Below are positions 19,762 to 31,352 of a stretch of 64,000 nucleotides of DNA, piece after piece; the stretch's first letter is position 1, and each line of letters opens with the position of its first letter. A program made the position numbers and the translations under genes. The notes below the pieces were generated by a model. The model saw nothing but the letters and a program-made list of their open reading frames with translations, made no database searches and was not told the DNA's origin. Source of the stretch: Narthecium ossifragum (lineage: Eukaryota > Streptophyta > Magnoliopsida > Dioscoreales > Nartheciaceae); assembly GCA_963920575.1 (NCBI GenBank), contig OY986965.1, forward strand, positions 10,926,290 to 10,990,289, read 5' to 3'.

Positions 19762-20260
19762 TCAAGCCAACACCGATGAGATACCTTCGTATAACTTTTG
19801 AAGGCCGGACGGGTCCGCAGCGGCGGTGAAGGCAAAGTCTTCACAGCCCTCGGGGAGGCCACAGGCGAGTGAGGAGAATGGGACGAGTAGCAGAGTGTCA
19901 TTGAAGTGTAGTGGCACATAGCCATCCAAGTACTGCATCACTTGCATCATGCTCGGTCGAGCAACTGGGAGAGGACGAGAACATATATAGCAACCCCAGC
20001 TTCAGCACCAGCTCCAGCTCTTACACTATGAACTCAACTCCTAGTCTCAGATCTCTAGCCTCCAACAACGCCCCCTTCCGCCAACTCTCCACCACCCACT
20101 CCACCATGATCTCGTCCTCTTGTTGAGAACTTGCCTTCATAGGCCTCCGCCCACATGAGACGTCAAGAATGAAAGTTCCGAATACAAACACATCAGTGAC
20201 GGTTGTGACCTTTTCAGTTCTGGCCAGCTCCGACGCAAGATAGCCCACCGTCCCACCTCG
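19762..20260 (-). pseudogene. Captured L-type lectin receptor kinase 3' fragment
   Basis: On the minus strand: MGYLASELART, DVFVFG, CGRRP and VEWVVESWRKGALLEA blocks from the end of a kinase domain (subdomains VIII-IX and beyond), then after a stop and frame change MMQVMQYLDG, LACGLPEGCEDFAF and the tail. This order matches the C-terminal part of plant L-type lectin receptor kinases. Stops and a frame change make it a pseudogene. A second copy of the tail is in the opposite arm (21060-21200). Confidence 0.8.
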
Positions 20261-20269
20261 TTAACTGCT

Positions 20270-20870
20270 AATGATGGCAAACACCTTAACAACGCATAAA
20301 AACAATAAAAAGTACGCATAACAACACCTTAAATCCTCACGACACATAAAATAATAAAAAGTATGCATAAAAACACATTAACTGCTCACGATGGAAAACA
20401 CCTTAACAGCTCATGGAAAATACCTTAACAACGCATAACAAAAAGTACGCATAAAAACACCTTAACTGCTCACGGTGAAAAACACCTTAACAGCGCATAA
20501 AACAACAAAAACTACGCATAAAATCACCTTAACTGTTCACGGTGGAAAACGACAAAAAGTACGCATAAAAGGTGTTTTTATGAGTACTTTTAGTTATTTT
20601 ATGCGTTGTTAAGGTGTTTTTCATTAGCTGTTAAGGTGTTTTTCATTAGCTGTTAAGGTGTTTTCCATCGTGAGCAGTTAATGTGTTTTTATACGTACTT
20701 TTTGTTGTTTTATGCGCTGTTAAGGTGTTTTCCACCGTGAGCAGTTAAGTTGTTTTTATGTGTACTTTTTGTTGTTTTTATGCGTTGTTAAGGTGTTTTT
20801 CATCATGAGTAGTTAATGTATTTTTATGTGTATTTTTTGTTGTTTTTATGTGCTGTTAAAGTGTTGATCC
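20270..20870. repeat. Inverted core of short ACGCAT/TTAAGGTG word repeats
   Basis: The left half (20270-20575) reads ACGCATAAAA, CACCTTAAC and TGCTCACG(A/G)TGGAAAA repeatedly; the right half (20576-20870) reads the complements. Units of about 45-90 bp are reused in varied order. It would form one long hairpin if single-stranded. Confidence 0.75.
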
Positions 20871-21059
20871 AGACTTGACGAGTGTGAGAGCCATCGATGA
20901 AAGGCTGTGTGAGCCTGGTGTTGATCCAGACCTGGCAGAGACGCTTGCTAGCGACGTCTTGGGGGAGAGACAAGCGGCCACAGTCGGACGCACATGGGCA
21001 GAGGTGGTGACCTCTCCTCTTCTCAGGGAGGAAGAGATCTCTAAAGCCGACCTCTAGAC

Positions 21060-21200
21060 CCTTGGGCTGCACTTCAACGACACTCTGCTGCTCTCGTGTC
21101 ATTCTCCTCACCCGCTATCGGCCTCCCCGAGGGCTGCGAAGACTTTGCCTTCGCCGCCGCCGTGGACCCGTCCGACCTTCAACAGTTATACGAAGGTATC
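21060..21200 (+). pseudogene. Second copy of the lectin receptor kinase tail, opposite arm
   Basis: Plus-strand frames contain FNDTLLL and, after a frame change, LPEGCEDFAFAAA, then DPSDLQQLYEG: the same tail as at 19762-19950 in inverted orientation, with differences. It supports the fold-back structure and shows that the arms have diverged. Confidence 0.7.
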
Positions 21201-21559
21201 TTGTTGGCGTTGGCTTGAGAAGATAGGGAAAAAGAGGAGATAGGGAGGAAGAGATGGTGGCGGAAAAAACCCATGTGATGGACGATTATGGCGAGAGAGC
21301 AGTCCATTGACGAGAGAAAGAACTCAGGCGACCACCATCGGTACTGAGACCGGCAACACTCCGCTCGTAAAATACAAACGCATGTAGAAATTCACATAAC
21401 CACGTATAGAAATAACTTGTATGATGACATGTATGATGCCATAGGAAAAGTGGGGTATTTATGTCTTTTCATTGGCTGAGGGGTATGGAGTTGCAAAGAA
21501 ACGATGAAAGGGTATTAAAACACCAAAAGCAATCTTGAAGGTACCAGTAGGCAAAAAAT

Positions 21560-22965
21560 TCTAAATTACATCCGGCTCTTGTTTAAGAGAAATCTTTCAA
21601 GGCTTGATCCTTGCATGGACTGAGTCAGAGGTGTGTTGCCAGAAAAACAAAAAGCATTCAATTTGCATATGAAGTTGTCTGTACGTCTCTTGTTTTTTCA
21701 GCATTCATTAGTTTCTGCTAGACCACATGTTGCCTTCTACTGGTCCTCTTCTTGCCGCAATTTTTTTAATGGATAAAAGGAACATATTGTCTGCATCTCT
21801 TCTTGCGCAATTTTTTAAATGGATGAAAGGAACATATTGCAGCAATTTTTTTAATGTATAAAATGAACATATTGCCTTCTACTGGTCCTCTTCTTGCAGC
21901 AATCTAGAGGAATCACAGAAGCCAATCAGGACAATCAATCAGTATTCCCTTCTCATGATATAAGCCAATAGAGAATACGTAACTTCGAGTACCATTTGCA
22001 TTATATCTATAGCTTAATCTTTTGTTAGTGGTAGCGTGATGCTGATCATGGGCTTAAATTCTTGTTTCTGCAAGCAAGAACATGTGGAACGAAGAATTAA
22101 AAATTGGTCTTGTTTAGTCTTAATAGTCAAACAAAGTGAGTTCAAATTGGAACCGGCTTTCAAGTTGGACATTAACTACTATAAGAGTGTGACCACATGA
22201 CTTTAAACATTAAAGAGAAGTTTAGGGCAATGCAATAGGTTACATTAGATGAAGGAAGAGGAGAATGATAAAATGGAATTTGCAGAGTGCTCAATCATGT
22301 GCTCCCATCCATGCCCACACAAAAAATACAGAGAATCCTGTCTCCTCTTGTCTGATCTGCACAATGTTCAAATACACATTAAACTCAAGGTCCCCACTGA
22401 TAATACAGATAGACCCACAGGATCTTCAGTTTGAACTCTAGGAAAGAAAAGGTAATAGGATACCGAAGCAAGACGAAAAGCCAAAAAAAAATTTGATCTC
22501 GTAAGTGCAAAATTCACTTCGTCTTTTTTGAACTCCTCAAAAATCTATAGTATGGTTGAAGAATAGTAGAGACAGAGATTCAGGATTTACATCTTGTACT
22601 TGGAGCATTTGAGAGATCACACTGAGACGTGCCAACGATGATATTAGGCATGAGTTGTAATCTAGAGAATATGCAAAGAGAACCCCTGACGCGCCTTCAG
22701 ACCAGATCTTTATTTTCCATTTTCTATATTCAACGATTTCCTGATGCCAATAAATTTGTTTGTATATATCTTTACAAAATCCTGCTAACAGTGAGTCTTA
22801 TCAGCAATCTAGATTGCTGTAAACAACAAGAACTGAGCAACTTCCATCAGAACCATTGAAAACAAAAGAATGAACTGCCTAGGCTACAAACATGTAAGAA
22901 TCCTCTATAAAGAGCTAGTCTTTTTCTAGCAGAACTCCAGCAAAATGTTGCTTCTGGTGACCAAT
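21560..22965. other. Spacer with a short imperfect tandem repeat, no gene recognised
   Basis: Around 21750-21900 the string GCAATTTTTTTAATGGATAA, then AGGAACATATTG, is repeated three times at uneven spacing (51 and 34 bp). Otherwise no coding or repeat structure is recognised. The part next to 22966 should be the 3' untranslated region of the minus-strand reductase gene. Confidence 0.5.
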
Positions 22966-25900
22966 TCATCTTCCAAGTTGATGAGGATCAGTTGTAGGAG
23001 GCTTGAGAAAACCAGAATCAATACAGCAAGTGATGCTGTCTTTGATGATATCTCTCAGATCATATCGAAATTTGAAGCCCAAATCAGTTAGCTTCTTAGA
23101 ACAAATGACAGAAGGAATTGAGGGGTAGAATTCTTCAGATGGCCTGGAAATATGATGAGAAAGAGCAAATGTCATGAATAACTCACAAATAGAACAACAA
23201 AAATCACCTGATAGTTGCAAGATGATACCTTTTAGAACTGAAAGAAGGGTACTCTGAAGCTAAGAGATCTGTCAGTTGAGTAATAACACAGCTGCCAGCA
23301 GCACAGATATACCGACCTTGAGCTTTGGCATTCTCCATGAGGAATATATGGGCATTGCATATGTCTTCGATGTGAACTAATGCAATTGACCCCAATCTAG
23401 AGTGCACTGCAACTAAGATTGGGTAGAGTTTCGGGTCGCCTGGATTTACATGATTGAAAGCATGTATTAAAAGATATATTTTCTGAAAGGAAAATATAGC
23501 ATATCTGGAATTATCCAGGGAAACAGTACTATGAGATCACTCTCTGAAGTTGGATATCATCAAAGAAGCTGATATTTCTCTATGATACATTCAGAGCCAT
23601 AATCTGTGAAAAATGTGCCTGGGCAGTGTTTTCAGTGTTCGCAGAAAAACCCCTTTTTGAACAAAGCAAAGGATCTCGGAATAGGTTATTCATTTGCAGA
23701 ATTAAATCATTAACATGTGATCATCCAATCAAAAAACAACTTTGATATGATGAGGAGATGTATTATGAAAGCACCTGTGATAGGTGACAAGAGAACCTGA
23801 ACACTTGCAGGAACACCTGTTGCTAGAAACTGCCCGCCTACTGTAGGTGGAATTATGGACACCAGATCAATACCCTTCTCCCTTGCAAACAGGAAGGCGG
23901 TTTCCTCGGTCAATAGTTTCGAAAGAACATAAACCTGTGTTAAAGGATCCAAAACCAATATAATCACGGTAGGTTTCTTCAAATCACTTGGCTGCAGCGA
24001 TAGCTAAGGCAGAAGTAATTGTTTCTATTCAAGCTGTCTCAAGCATCATTCATACAGTATCATTACTAGAATGCTAGCTAAATTATCTTTAAAAACAAAG
24101 GCCGGGAGTCTTTGTAAGAAAATCACCCATCCATTTGGTTTTGTTTTCCAAATTCCATCAGAATGTATGATTGATGATTCATTGACTGTCACCCTCCATC
24201 TCCCTTCATCATCTTTAGCAGTGATGGTACTGATGGAAGACGTGAATATCACCCTCTTCACCGATCCTGCTCTCAAACAAGCTTGGAGAAGGTTTATTGT
24301 TCCGCTCACAGCTGGCTCTATTATCTTCAATCGCACATGATCCTCTTCAATGAGAAGTTTGTTTGTTAATTTACACATGCGCTAAACATAGGCAACATAT
24401 TGAAATGAAACTGGCTCTAATAATTCGTAAGTTGACATAATCTTTCTCGTTTCTTAATCCAAGCATGACTCTGCCAAAAACTATACAATTCATACAGATG
24501 AATTGCTGCAATAAAACGCAAAACAGCTACTCATAACTGTAAATGCTGTGAATCGTTAAAGGGAGAAAACACACAGCTGACGATATGATCAGAACTCAAT
24601 CCACACCTGTCTTGGAATCAAAATGATCTAGATTTCAGAGACTTCCTAAGCTAAAATGCAGTCCTAGAGAACTGGGCTTCCCTTCAAAGACAAGGGTAAG
24701 GCTTCTTCTAAGTTTTTTCCAGGCTCTCTAGTTAGTGTAGGTCTGTTTTTTTCTAAATTAATTCGAGAGGCAGTCCTTTCCTTAGGCTTCTTATGTGCTT
24801 AGATCATCTTACTCTAGTTGAGCTCCCAATCCCAACTTTTATAAGTATGTAGTTGCCTCTGGTTTAATTTATTCAGTGGATAAAGTAACATCAAACATAG
24901 GATTTGTGAATTTCATTCAATGGATTGCTTCGACATTGTTAGTTATCATTCAGGCAGACATAATTGAATCTCATTGTCAAAATAACTGCCTATTGATCCT
25001 TTGACAACCCAAGTACATGTCTTCCCTCAAAAAAAATAAAACAACCCAAGTACATGTCCAAAACTCTGATTCAATTTTAATTCTTTTCCTACAAGACTTG
25101 CGTTCCTCCTCTAATTTAGTTTCTTGTTGACCATCATGCATAGATATGTCAGAAGAGTAAATCGAGAGATTTCAGTTACAGAGAAGATTTTTATGCTTGC
25201 TTAAAGGACCATCATCATGTCAGCAGATAAGTAACACATACTTAGAAAACAGAGATATTAATTGAACTAAAACAATTACCAATATTCTCCTCAACTGAAA
25301 TGCCAAACTCCATGGAAGCTGCCACATGAAGAACACCCTTGCATCCCTTCACAGCCTCATCAAAACTCCCTTCCACATTAAGATCAGCCTTGAATAGTTT
25401 CAACCGGCCATTGGTGCACAATGATGAGAAAAGACGCAAAGCCTTTCCTAATGGCATCAGTGAACAATTTTGATTTTACTACCTCAATGATGAGTACATT
25501 TAGTTCACTCAAAAGGTTCCAGAAGTATGAGCATATAAGATCCATGTCTAATCTGATACATGTTTTGCACATGCAAGATCAATAAACCAACCAAATGAAA
25601 AAAGCCAATCTTGGATGTCGATACAGATAGAGGTTTCCTTTTTTTTTTTGTTGAATTAAATGCTCTCAAATAGTAAGAAAATCCAGAATTTGAAAAAGTT
25701 AGACTAATAATTAGGCCTTAACTTTTGGTTGAAGATGCATGTAACTAGTCTGGTAACCATGAATTTTGCCTTGAGACATGATGAAATTCAAAATATATGA
25801 GAGGAAACCTAAAAGCGCGTAGTTAATTTTACGATTTGAACAAGGTACGAAAACATAATTCTTGAACATATTGAACGCAAATTCATGATACAAAATCTGT

Positions 25901-26117
25901 CAGATTGGCAAACTTATATCAAATGTTTAGCATGCGGCCTAAATTAATCAAATTAAAATGTTAGATCCTCATTGTTTTCATTTCTTATGGCGAAAAATAT
26001 AGTCCCTCATTATTCATGAGAGGGGAACATGAAGCTAGAACAAAAGCTATTTATATTACTTCAATATAATCATACAGGAATAAATTACAAATTACATACA
26101 GTGAAACAAGTTGGGAG

Positions 26118-26172
<55 letters not shown>

Positions 26173-26328
26173 TGTGTCTCTGGCTGTTGCGTGAACAATA
26201 TAGCCTCGCCGGAGCAGCGCATGGACCAGCGAGGAGCCGATATATCCGGTGGCGCCTGTCACACAGACCGGCCCCTCTTCCGGCGCCGCCGGCGTGCCAT
26301 CCGAACTACTCATCTCCGGCGCCGCCAT
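22966..26328 (-). CDS. Dihydroflavonol-4-reductase/anthocyanidin-reductase-like NAD(P)-dependent reductase, six exons
   Basis: Six exons on the minus strand (26328-26172, 25447-25280, 24344-24127, 23934-23775, 23439-23208, 23143-22966) total 1,113 nt, 370 residues; all introns are GT-AG and phases fit. Extended short-chain dehydrogenase of the DFR superfamily: Rossmann motif TGATGYIG (residues 24-31), Ser at 144/145 in FTSSIST, catalytic Y183-x3-K187 (YVLSK), then [12 protein letters not shown] and GRYICAAGS blocks. Such enzymes reduce ketone or aldehyde groups of flavonoids or other phenylpropanoids with NADPH, in the cytosol. It is closest to monocot proteins annotated anthocyanidin-reductase-like; the substrate cannot be read from sequence. 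Start chosen at MAAPEM; a second ATG five codons later is possible. Exon 1 is GC-rich, later exons are not. Intron 1 opens next to a (CT)24 run. Confidence 0.9.
26121..26168. repeat. (GA)24 microsatellite inside intron 1
   Basis: 48 bp of uninterrupted GA on the plus strand, read as (CT)24 in the transcript. It begins 3 nt downstream of the splice donor of the reductase gene. It is likely to vary in length. Confidence 0.98.
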
Positions 26329-27150
26329 TCTGTAGGATTTCCTGAGGATTAAGACCTCTATGCAAGATAAGAACAAGGCGATGCCACGAAGATCATATGC
26401 AGACAAACATTGTTAACTGTAGCACTTAATTTTGTCTTAACAATCGTTTCTTTTACCTGAGTAAAAAATTTATAGATAATTATTATTTACATAAAAACAA
26501 GCAAACTTATTAAGTCTTACACCACCGTCATTAATTTTAATATATAAACTCCATTTTAGAGTAGTTATATTAGATTACGTATTTTGGATAACATTTTTAC
26601 CCCTATACTTCTATATTGTATATTTTAAATATAGGGATTATATTAAATCTCACCTCAATCCCTCTTTCTAGATTTCATTCTCTCTCGTCATCGCTGCTCC
26701 TCTCCTTTTAGCCCTCTTTCTTCTCCTCTGTTTGCAAGATGTATGAGATCCTCTCTTTTCTCAAGCTGGACCTCCCTCCATGTCTCCAGCTATCATCTCC
26801 CCCCTCCCCCCTCTCTATTTCTCTTTCTATATATGTCTCTTTTCAACTGCCGATGGAGTTTCGTTTGAATTTTGATCTTGTGTCGGGGTGGCTATTCTTT
26901 TTCTTGATCTCCTTGGCATTTGTTTTGGGTGTTTGAGATTATAGGGTGTGAGGTTTTTGGTAATGGATATGGATCGTGGGATGCGTTGTCCTCTGGTTTT
27001 TTGGATCGGCGTTTTGATTTCTTTTTGTGGAAGTGCATTTTAGCGATTAATGTGGATTTGTTCGTGATTTGGTGATCCGAGGTGGGATATGGTGCAAAGG
27101 AGTAAACTGGGAATAGTAGGATGTGGGATTTTATGCTATGCCTATTGTTT
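26329..27150. other. Reductase promoter side and upstream part of the pectate lyase remnant
   Basis: 26329-26600 should include the reductase promoter; no clear TATA box is assigned. 26690-26935 is CT-rich and holds a short frame (ATG at 26851) with a hydrophobic stretch WLFFFLISLAFVLGV that could be a signal-peptide exon of the pectate lyase remnant downstream. That link is a guess. Confidence 0.4.
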
Positions 27151-27780
27151 GCAGTTTTCTCCTTTCTCTTTTTTTGATTAATGTTCATGAATGGATGCCA
27201 GTATTCTCTTTGAAAAAAGAGAATACCTATAAAAGAGGATTTCGTGTTCATGAAAGGTCGCCGGTATTCTCTTTTCTCTTTTTCATTGATATACATGAAT
27301 GCAATAATACCTATCAAATAGGATTTAGCACTCATGCGATGTTTGCAGTTTTCTCTTTTTCCTTTTTGATTAATATTCATGAATGGATGGCAGAGAATAC
27401 CTATGGAAGAGGATTTCGTGTTCATGAAAGGTCTCCGGTATTCTCTTTTCTCTTTTCCATCGATATACATGAATGCAATATTCTCTTTGTAAAAAGAGAA
27501 TACCTATCAAATAGGATTTAGTGCTCATGCGATATTTGCAGTTTTCTCTTTTCCCTTTTTGATTAATGTTCATGAATGGATGACAGTATTCTCTTTGGAA
27601 AAAGATAATACCTATGAAAGAGGATCTGGTGTTCATGAAAGGTCTCATGTATTCTCGTTTCTCTTTTTCATTAATATACATGAATGGAAAAAGAGAATAC
27701 CTATCAAATAGGATTTAGTTGCAATGTTTGCAGTTTTCTCTTTTCCCTTTTATGTTAATGTTTATTCTCTTTCGTAATCC
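27151..27780. repeat. 193-bp tandem repeat, about 3.3 copies
   Basis: Copies of a unit beginning GCAGTTTTCTC start at 27151, 27344, 27538 and 27730 (spacings 193, 194, 192). Each holds TTCATGAATGGATG, one or two GAGAATACCTAT words and ATTCTCTTTTCTCTTTT. The last, partial copy runs into TTTGATTGCAG, a plausible splice acceptor for the pectate lyase exon remnant, so the array probably sat in an intron. Confidence 0.9.
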
Positions 27781-27793
27781 TTTGATTGCAGCA

Positions 27794-28133
27794 AGTTGAG
27801 CAGTACAGGTCACCGACGACTCCGACAATGACCTCCTGAACTCCAAGCCCGGGATTCTCTGGAACGTTGTCATCCAGAAAGAACCCCTGTGGATCGTCTT
27901 CCCCCGCAACATGACGATTCGGCTGTCCGAGGAGCTCATCATACAGAGCCACAATACCATCGACGGACGGGGGGCCAATGTACACACGACGCAAGCCTCA
28001 CCATCTAATACGTGGAGAACGTTATCATCGACGGCATCCACGTACACGACATCAAGGCCCGTCGTGGCGGTGTGATCCGGGGCTTCGTCGACCACTTCAG
28101 CGACCGCACCACCGGCGACGGAAGGAGGTGATT
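27794..28133 (+). pseudogene. Pectate lyase exon remnant
   Basis: The frame reads [20 protein letters not shown], then [18 protein letters not shown], a SEELI block and [10 protein letters not shown], matching the conserved start of plant pectate lyases (VTD..D.D..NP.PGTLR..VIQ.EPLWI.F...M.I.L..ELI...TIDGRG..VH). It then shifts frame, and the next block ([23 protein letters not shown]) carries a TAA where Gln is expected. The calcium-binding and catalytic region is missing. It is cut off about 100 bp before a solo LTR. A non-functional relic. Confidence 0.85.
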
Positions 28134-28240
28134 GCGTGCGATATTAGCGGTGGTCTCCGGCTACCAGTTGTAGAATGGAGATTGAGGCGGCGGCGACGAC
28201 GGTTGGGTGGCAATGAGAGAGGAGGAGGAGGAGGGCGTAG

Positions 28241-30435
28241 TGTCGCGCCCCGACCCGCGTAGGCCCAACCGGGCCGGACGACACGAACCGGAACCTAACC
28301 TACTTCGGAAATTTTGGCGAGGTTTCCCTCTAATCGTAGTAGTTACCCTAGCAATTCTTAATCATTATGTATTATACAATTATTCACAAATCTCAAAGAC
28401 TGAACTGGAATATAATACAAAACCTCAAAACAGGAAAATTATACATTTATCACTCCCGTAGGAGACTATCTATAACAAAAAGGTAAAACTGAGATCGCCG
28501 CTCCTCAAGCACCGCCAGACGCCGCCACGTCACCAAACACCGCCCTGGTAGGGGCGACCGAAGAAGAGCTAGCGCCAGCACCTGCAAAACGCAGCCCGGG
28601 TAGGAGTGAGCATTAAGCTCAGCATGGACACTACACTACGACACTCACAAGGGAGGGAACACAACAGTGTCGCCCCCAAGCAAAGCTTGGGTGTATATAG
28701 AGGTCCCATAACCCCACCGGATGTCCTAGAACGCAGGCTCCCAGCACTACGGACTCACAGCAGGACCGTGAACACTACTGGCGGGACAAGGCACCGATGA
28801 GTGGGCACACCCCCTACTCAGAGAGTCAAAGACTGCCGGACACTGGCTACACCTCAGGACTCGCCTCGAGGCCGACACGACCTCTAAACATCAAACAACA
28901 TGTATTCAGGTCATCTAACCCTATCATCGAAAACGATTGAATACTACAAATCGAGTCATGGACCAAGCTACCCGCAACGGTCCTAGAGCTAGATCCGGAT
29001 TACCCGAAAGCCCCGGATCGGCGATCAATCCATCGCCAGTGCCCTAAACAGATGCAACTAATGTACAACACAATGCATGCTATGAACACGCGCAGGATAA
29101 AACATGTAAGCATGCAACAATATGTGATGATATAAATAACAAGGTCTGGGCACGGCACCCTGCCGGCCCGGGGTGGTGAACAGGTATGTAAGGTCTAGGA
29201 GCTGCTGCAGTGGTACCACCACCAACTGCCAGCAGTCCACCACAACACCTGCATCGGGAAGCAGCCCCGCAAACAACAGCTCACAGATATCACAGATAAA
29301 GCCCTCGGCGCACGCTGGCATGCAAGGCTAAGGAAAGCTGTAGGGCTACCCGCCCGTTTATTCTAAACATCCTGGGAGTCATCACTCCCCCGGTTCACCA
29401 CTGCCCCTATTATAGGGCTAACATGCTTAAACATATGCACAAGGTATAAAGCGGTAAGGAAAACCGGCAAACCAAGCCCCGCGGGCAAAAGCCATGAAAA
29501 ATCCTCCCTGCTACTAAAGGATTAGGAAAAGATCGATCTTTTAAGTAACAGTGAGCCTTCCCTCTCTGTCGAGCTAAAGAAGATCGATCCTTCCTCCCAG
29601 GAAGATCGATCTTTCTCGAGACAGAGGGCACCCTTCTTGTCGCGCCAAGAAAGATCGATCCTTCCTCCCAGGAAGATCGATCCTCCTCGTGACGCAGGGT
29701 AACCATGCTACGCAAGACCCAGAATCGATCATCTCTAAGCAGAAGATCGATCCTTCATCGGGCGCAGCATGACCAACCCAGAGGATGGGTTCTCCGGCGA
29801 CCGGACGGCGAGAAATACCGCCGGAAAACACTATCAAACCCCCTAAAACTCTGGGATCTGGTAGATCAAGGGACTAAGAGTCCAAAACCGGTGAAATCAT
29901 GGAAAACCAACATGCATATCTACAGATCTAAGCAAAAGATCAACCACGAACCGGAAAAACTTCCAAAACCCCGAAAGAATGTAGGTAGGATCCCTACCTA
30001 AGCAATAGCAGCTTCAATCCTAGCTGCTAGGCCTTGGATCTTCCTCAAACTCTTTCAAAATCGACAGATCTAAGCTCAAGATCCACGGATTTCAAAAGGA
30101 TTTAAGAAAATCCACTGAGTCTGCTTTATAGGCAAACGAACCGACTTATATCGATCCTTCATGACGATGGCACTTGACTTTCTGGCACCAAAAGATCGAT
30201 CTTCTAGCAAGAAAGGATCGATCCTTTAGGTACAGAAAGCTAGACTTGGGCTAGAACTCAAGCCCAAGCCCGGATCTTTCAATCCCGGGTCCCACTAACC
30301 ATTCTAGCCAAACATTACCACAAACATGGTCAGTGTGTGCACACGCGAGTGTGAAACAAACCGACCATACGCAATTTACCAAATTGCCCTTGCGGTCCAC
30401 AGTGAACCACATGAGTAGAGGGACGGGTTCTCACA
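28241..30435 (-). mobile_element. Solo gypsy-type LTR, target duplication CGTAG/CATAG
   Basis: 2,195 bp with ends TGTCGCGCCCCGACCC and GGGACGGGTTCTCACA, which are imperfect inverted copies, flanked by CGTAG (28236-28240) and CATAG (30436-30440). The GGGTCGGGGCGCGACA ending, read on the minus strand, is common in gypsy LTRs of the Del/Tekay kind. A related LTR lies at 35304. The minus orientation is inferred from the position of the GATCGATC array relative to TATA-like sequences (29415-29408; alternative at 30133-30127). There is no internal region. Confidence 0.75.
29531..30223 (-). repeat. Paired GATCGATC array
   Basis: Pairs at 29582/29604, 29653/29675, 29723/29745 and 30194/30216, every one exactly 22 bp apart. 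The first three pairs start 71 and 70 bp apart. A single word at 29531 fits the second position of a fourth pair. The words are flanked as AAGATCGATCC/TT. Confidence 0.92.
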
Positions 30436-30462
30436 CATAGGTTCTTGGAGGTGGTTGTAAAA

Positions 30463-30488
30463 AGGGGGGGGGGGGTGGTGGGGGGGCA
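30463..30488. repeat. G-rich homopolymer tract
   Basis: Runs of G interrupted by TGGT. Low-complexity sequence without evident function; it could form G-quadruplex structures. Confidence 0.85.
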
Positions 30489-31150
30489 TATGTGTCTTTT
30501 GAAGTGTTAAATGGTGTTAAGGCATCAAATCTTATGATTAGTGTTTTTTTAACAGTATAAGTTCATTTTATGGTGATGCCTCCTAATCCCCAAAAAATTT
30601 AATGGTCGTTAAGTTAGGACCGTTAGGTAATTAACTTGGGATCTTCATCCATTGCCTAAATGCGATGTCACCAAATCAAATAATCAAATTCAAATTTCTG
30701 TGCAAATGATACGATGATATGTACCACAACATATTGTTACTAGTAAGCCCCCATGCCACATGACAGAGTAACCACCTTCTCTCCCCAAGTAACTCCTCCC
30801 TAACCCCCTCTCTCCCCCACTAACTCCCCTCTACCCCACTATCCCCCTCCACGTAGCCTCCATATAAGACAATAGGATGATTAGCTTATAACCATCCTAC
30901 TATATAATGATGATTTAAGAAAAAGCTTGACTATGAATCGGCCTATGTTGATATATAGCATGAGACAGTATTATGGGTGCCATTGGCGATCCAAAATTAT
31001 CAGCTAATTAAATCATTTCAATGTGTTGATTTTAGTACTTGATTGTGCCATAATGAATAATGCTACATTCTATGATTTTTTTAATAGTACGAATTTGGTA
31101 TTTGGTTGTGTATCAAGACTAAGGATCACCTCTGAATTGAGCAAGGAATT
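30489..31150. other. Spacer, no recognisable gene
   Basis: Includes a C-rich low-complexity stretch at about 30780-30850. Nothing else is recognised. Confidence 0.5.
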
Positions 31151-31352
31151 AGCCGGTTTGGTGTGGGAATTCTCACACTTATCCTCAAACACTTTTTCTC
31201 TTATTCCCATTCTACTTTTTCTTATTCCAAGTAATCATTACTATTATCATTCTACTTTTTCTTATTCTAAGTAATCATTACTACTTTATTCTCACTTTTC
31301 TTAACCCAAAATTCCTTATTTCCACCCTTCCTAATCCCATACCAAATGAGTG
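31151..31352. mobile_element. Diverged Tourist-like MITE related to the one at 15514
   Basis: Ends GGTTTGGTGTGGGAAT and ATCCCATACCAAATGAG are inverted, and the interior twice repeats ATTCTAAGTAATCATTACTA-like blocks also found in the MITE at 15514-15774. Confidence 0.65.

Larger units (their letters stand above)
19511..21559. mobile_element. 2-kb fold-back element carrying lectin receptor kinase pieces
   Basis: The ends are long inverted copies of each other: the left starts TTTTTTGCCTATTGGTACC and the right ends GGTACCAGTAGGCAAAAAA. Inverted similarity continues inward past CAAAAGCAATCTT, the CATTGGCTGAG region and the captured gene pieces, to a core (20270-20870) made of repeated ACGCATAAAA, TTAAGGTGTTTT and GTGAGCAGTTAA words in opposite orientation on the two sides. 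No transposase is seen, so it is non-autonomous; Mutator-like or fold-back origin is an inference. A target duplication could not be recognised. Confidence 0.75.

Noticed and set aside
22249..22859. Small genes upstream of the reductase
   Set aside because: Two short open frames without recognisable motifs, no conserved start context; probably random.
26029..26352. A plus-strand protein with Arg-Glu repeats
   Set aside because: The repeat is the (GA)24 microsatellite and the rest is the reverse strand of exon 1 of the reductase.
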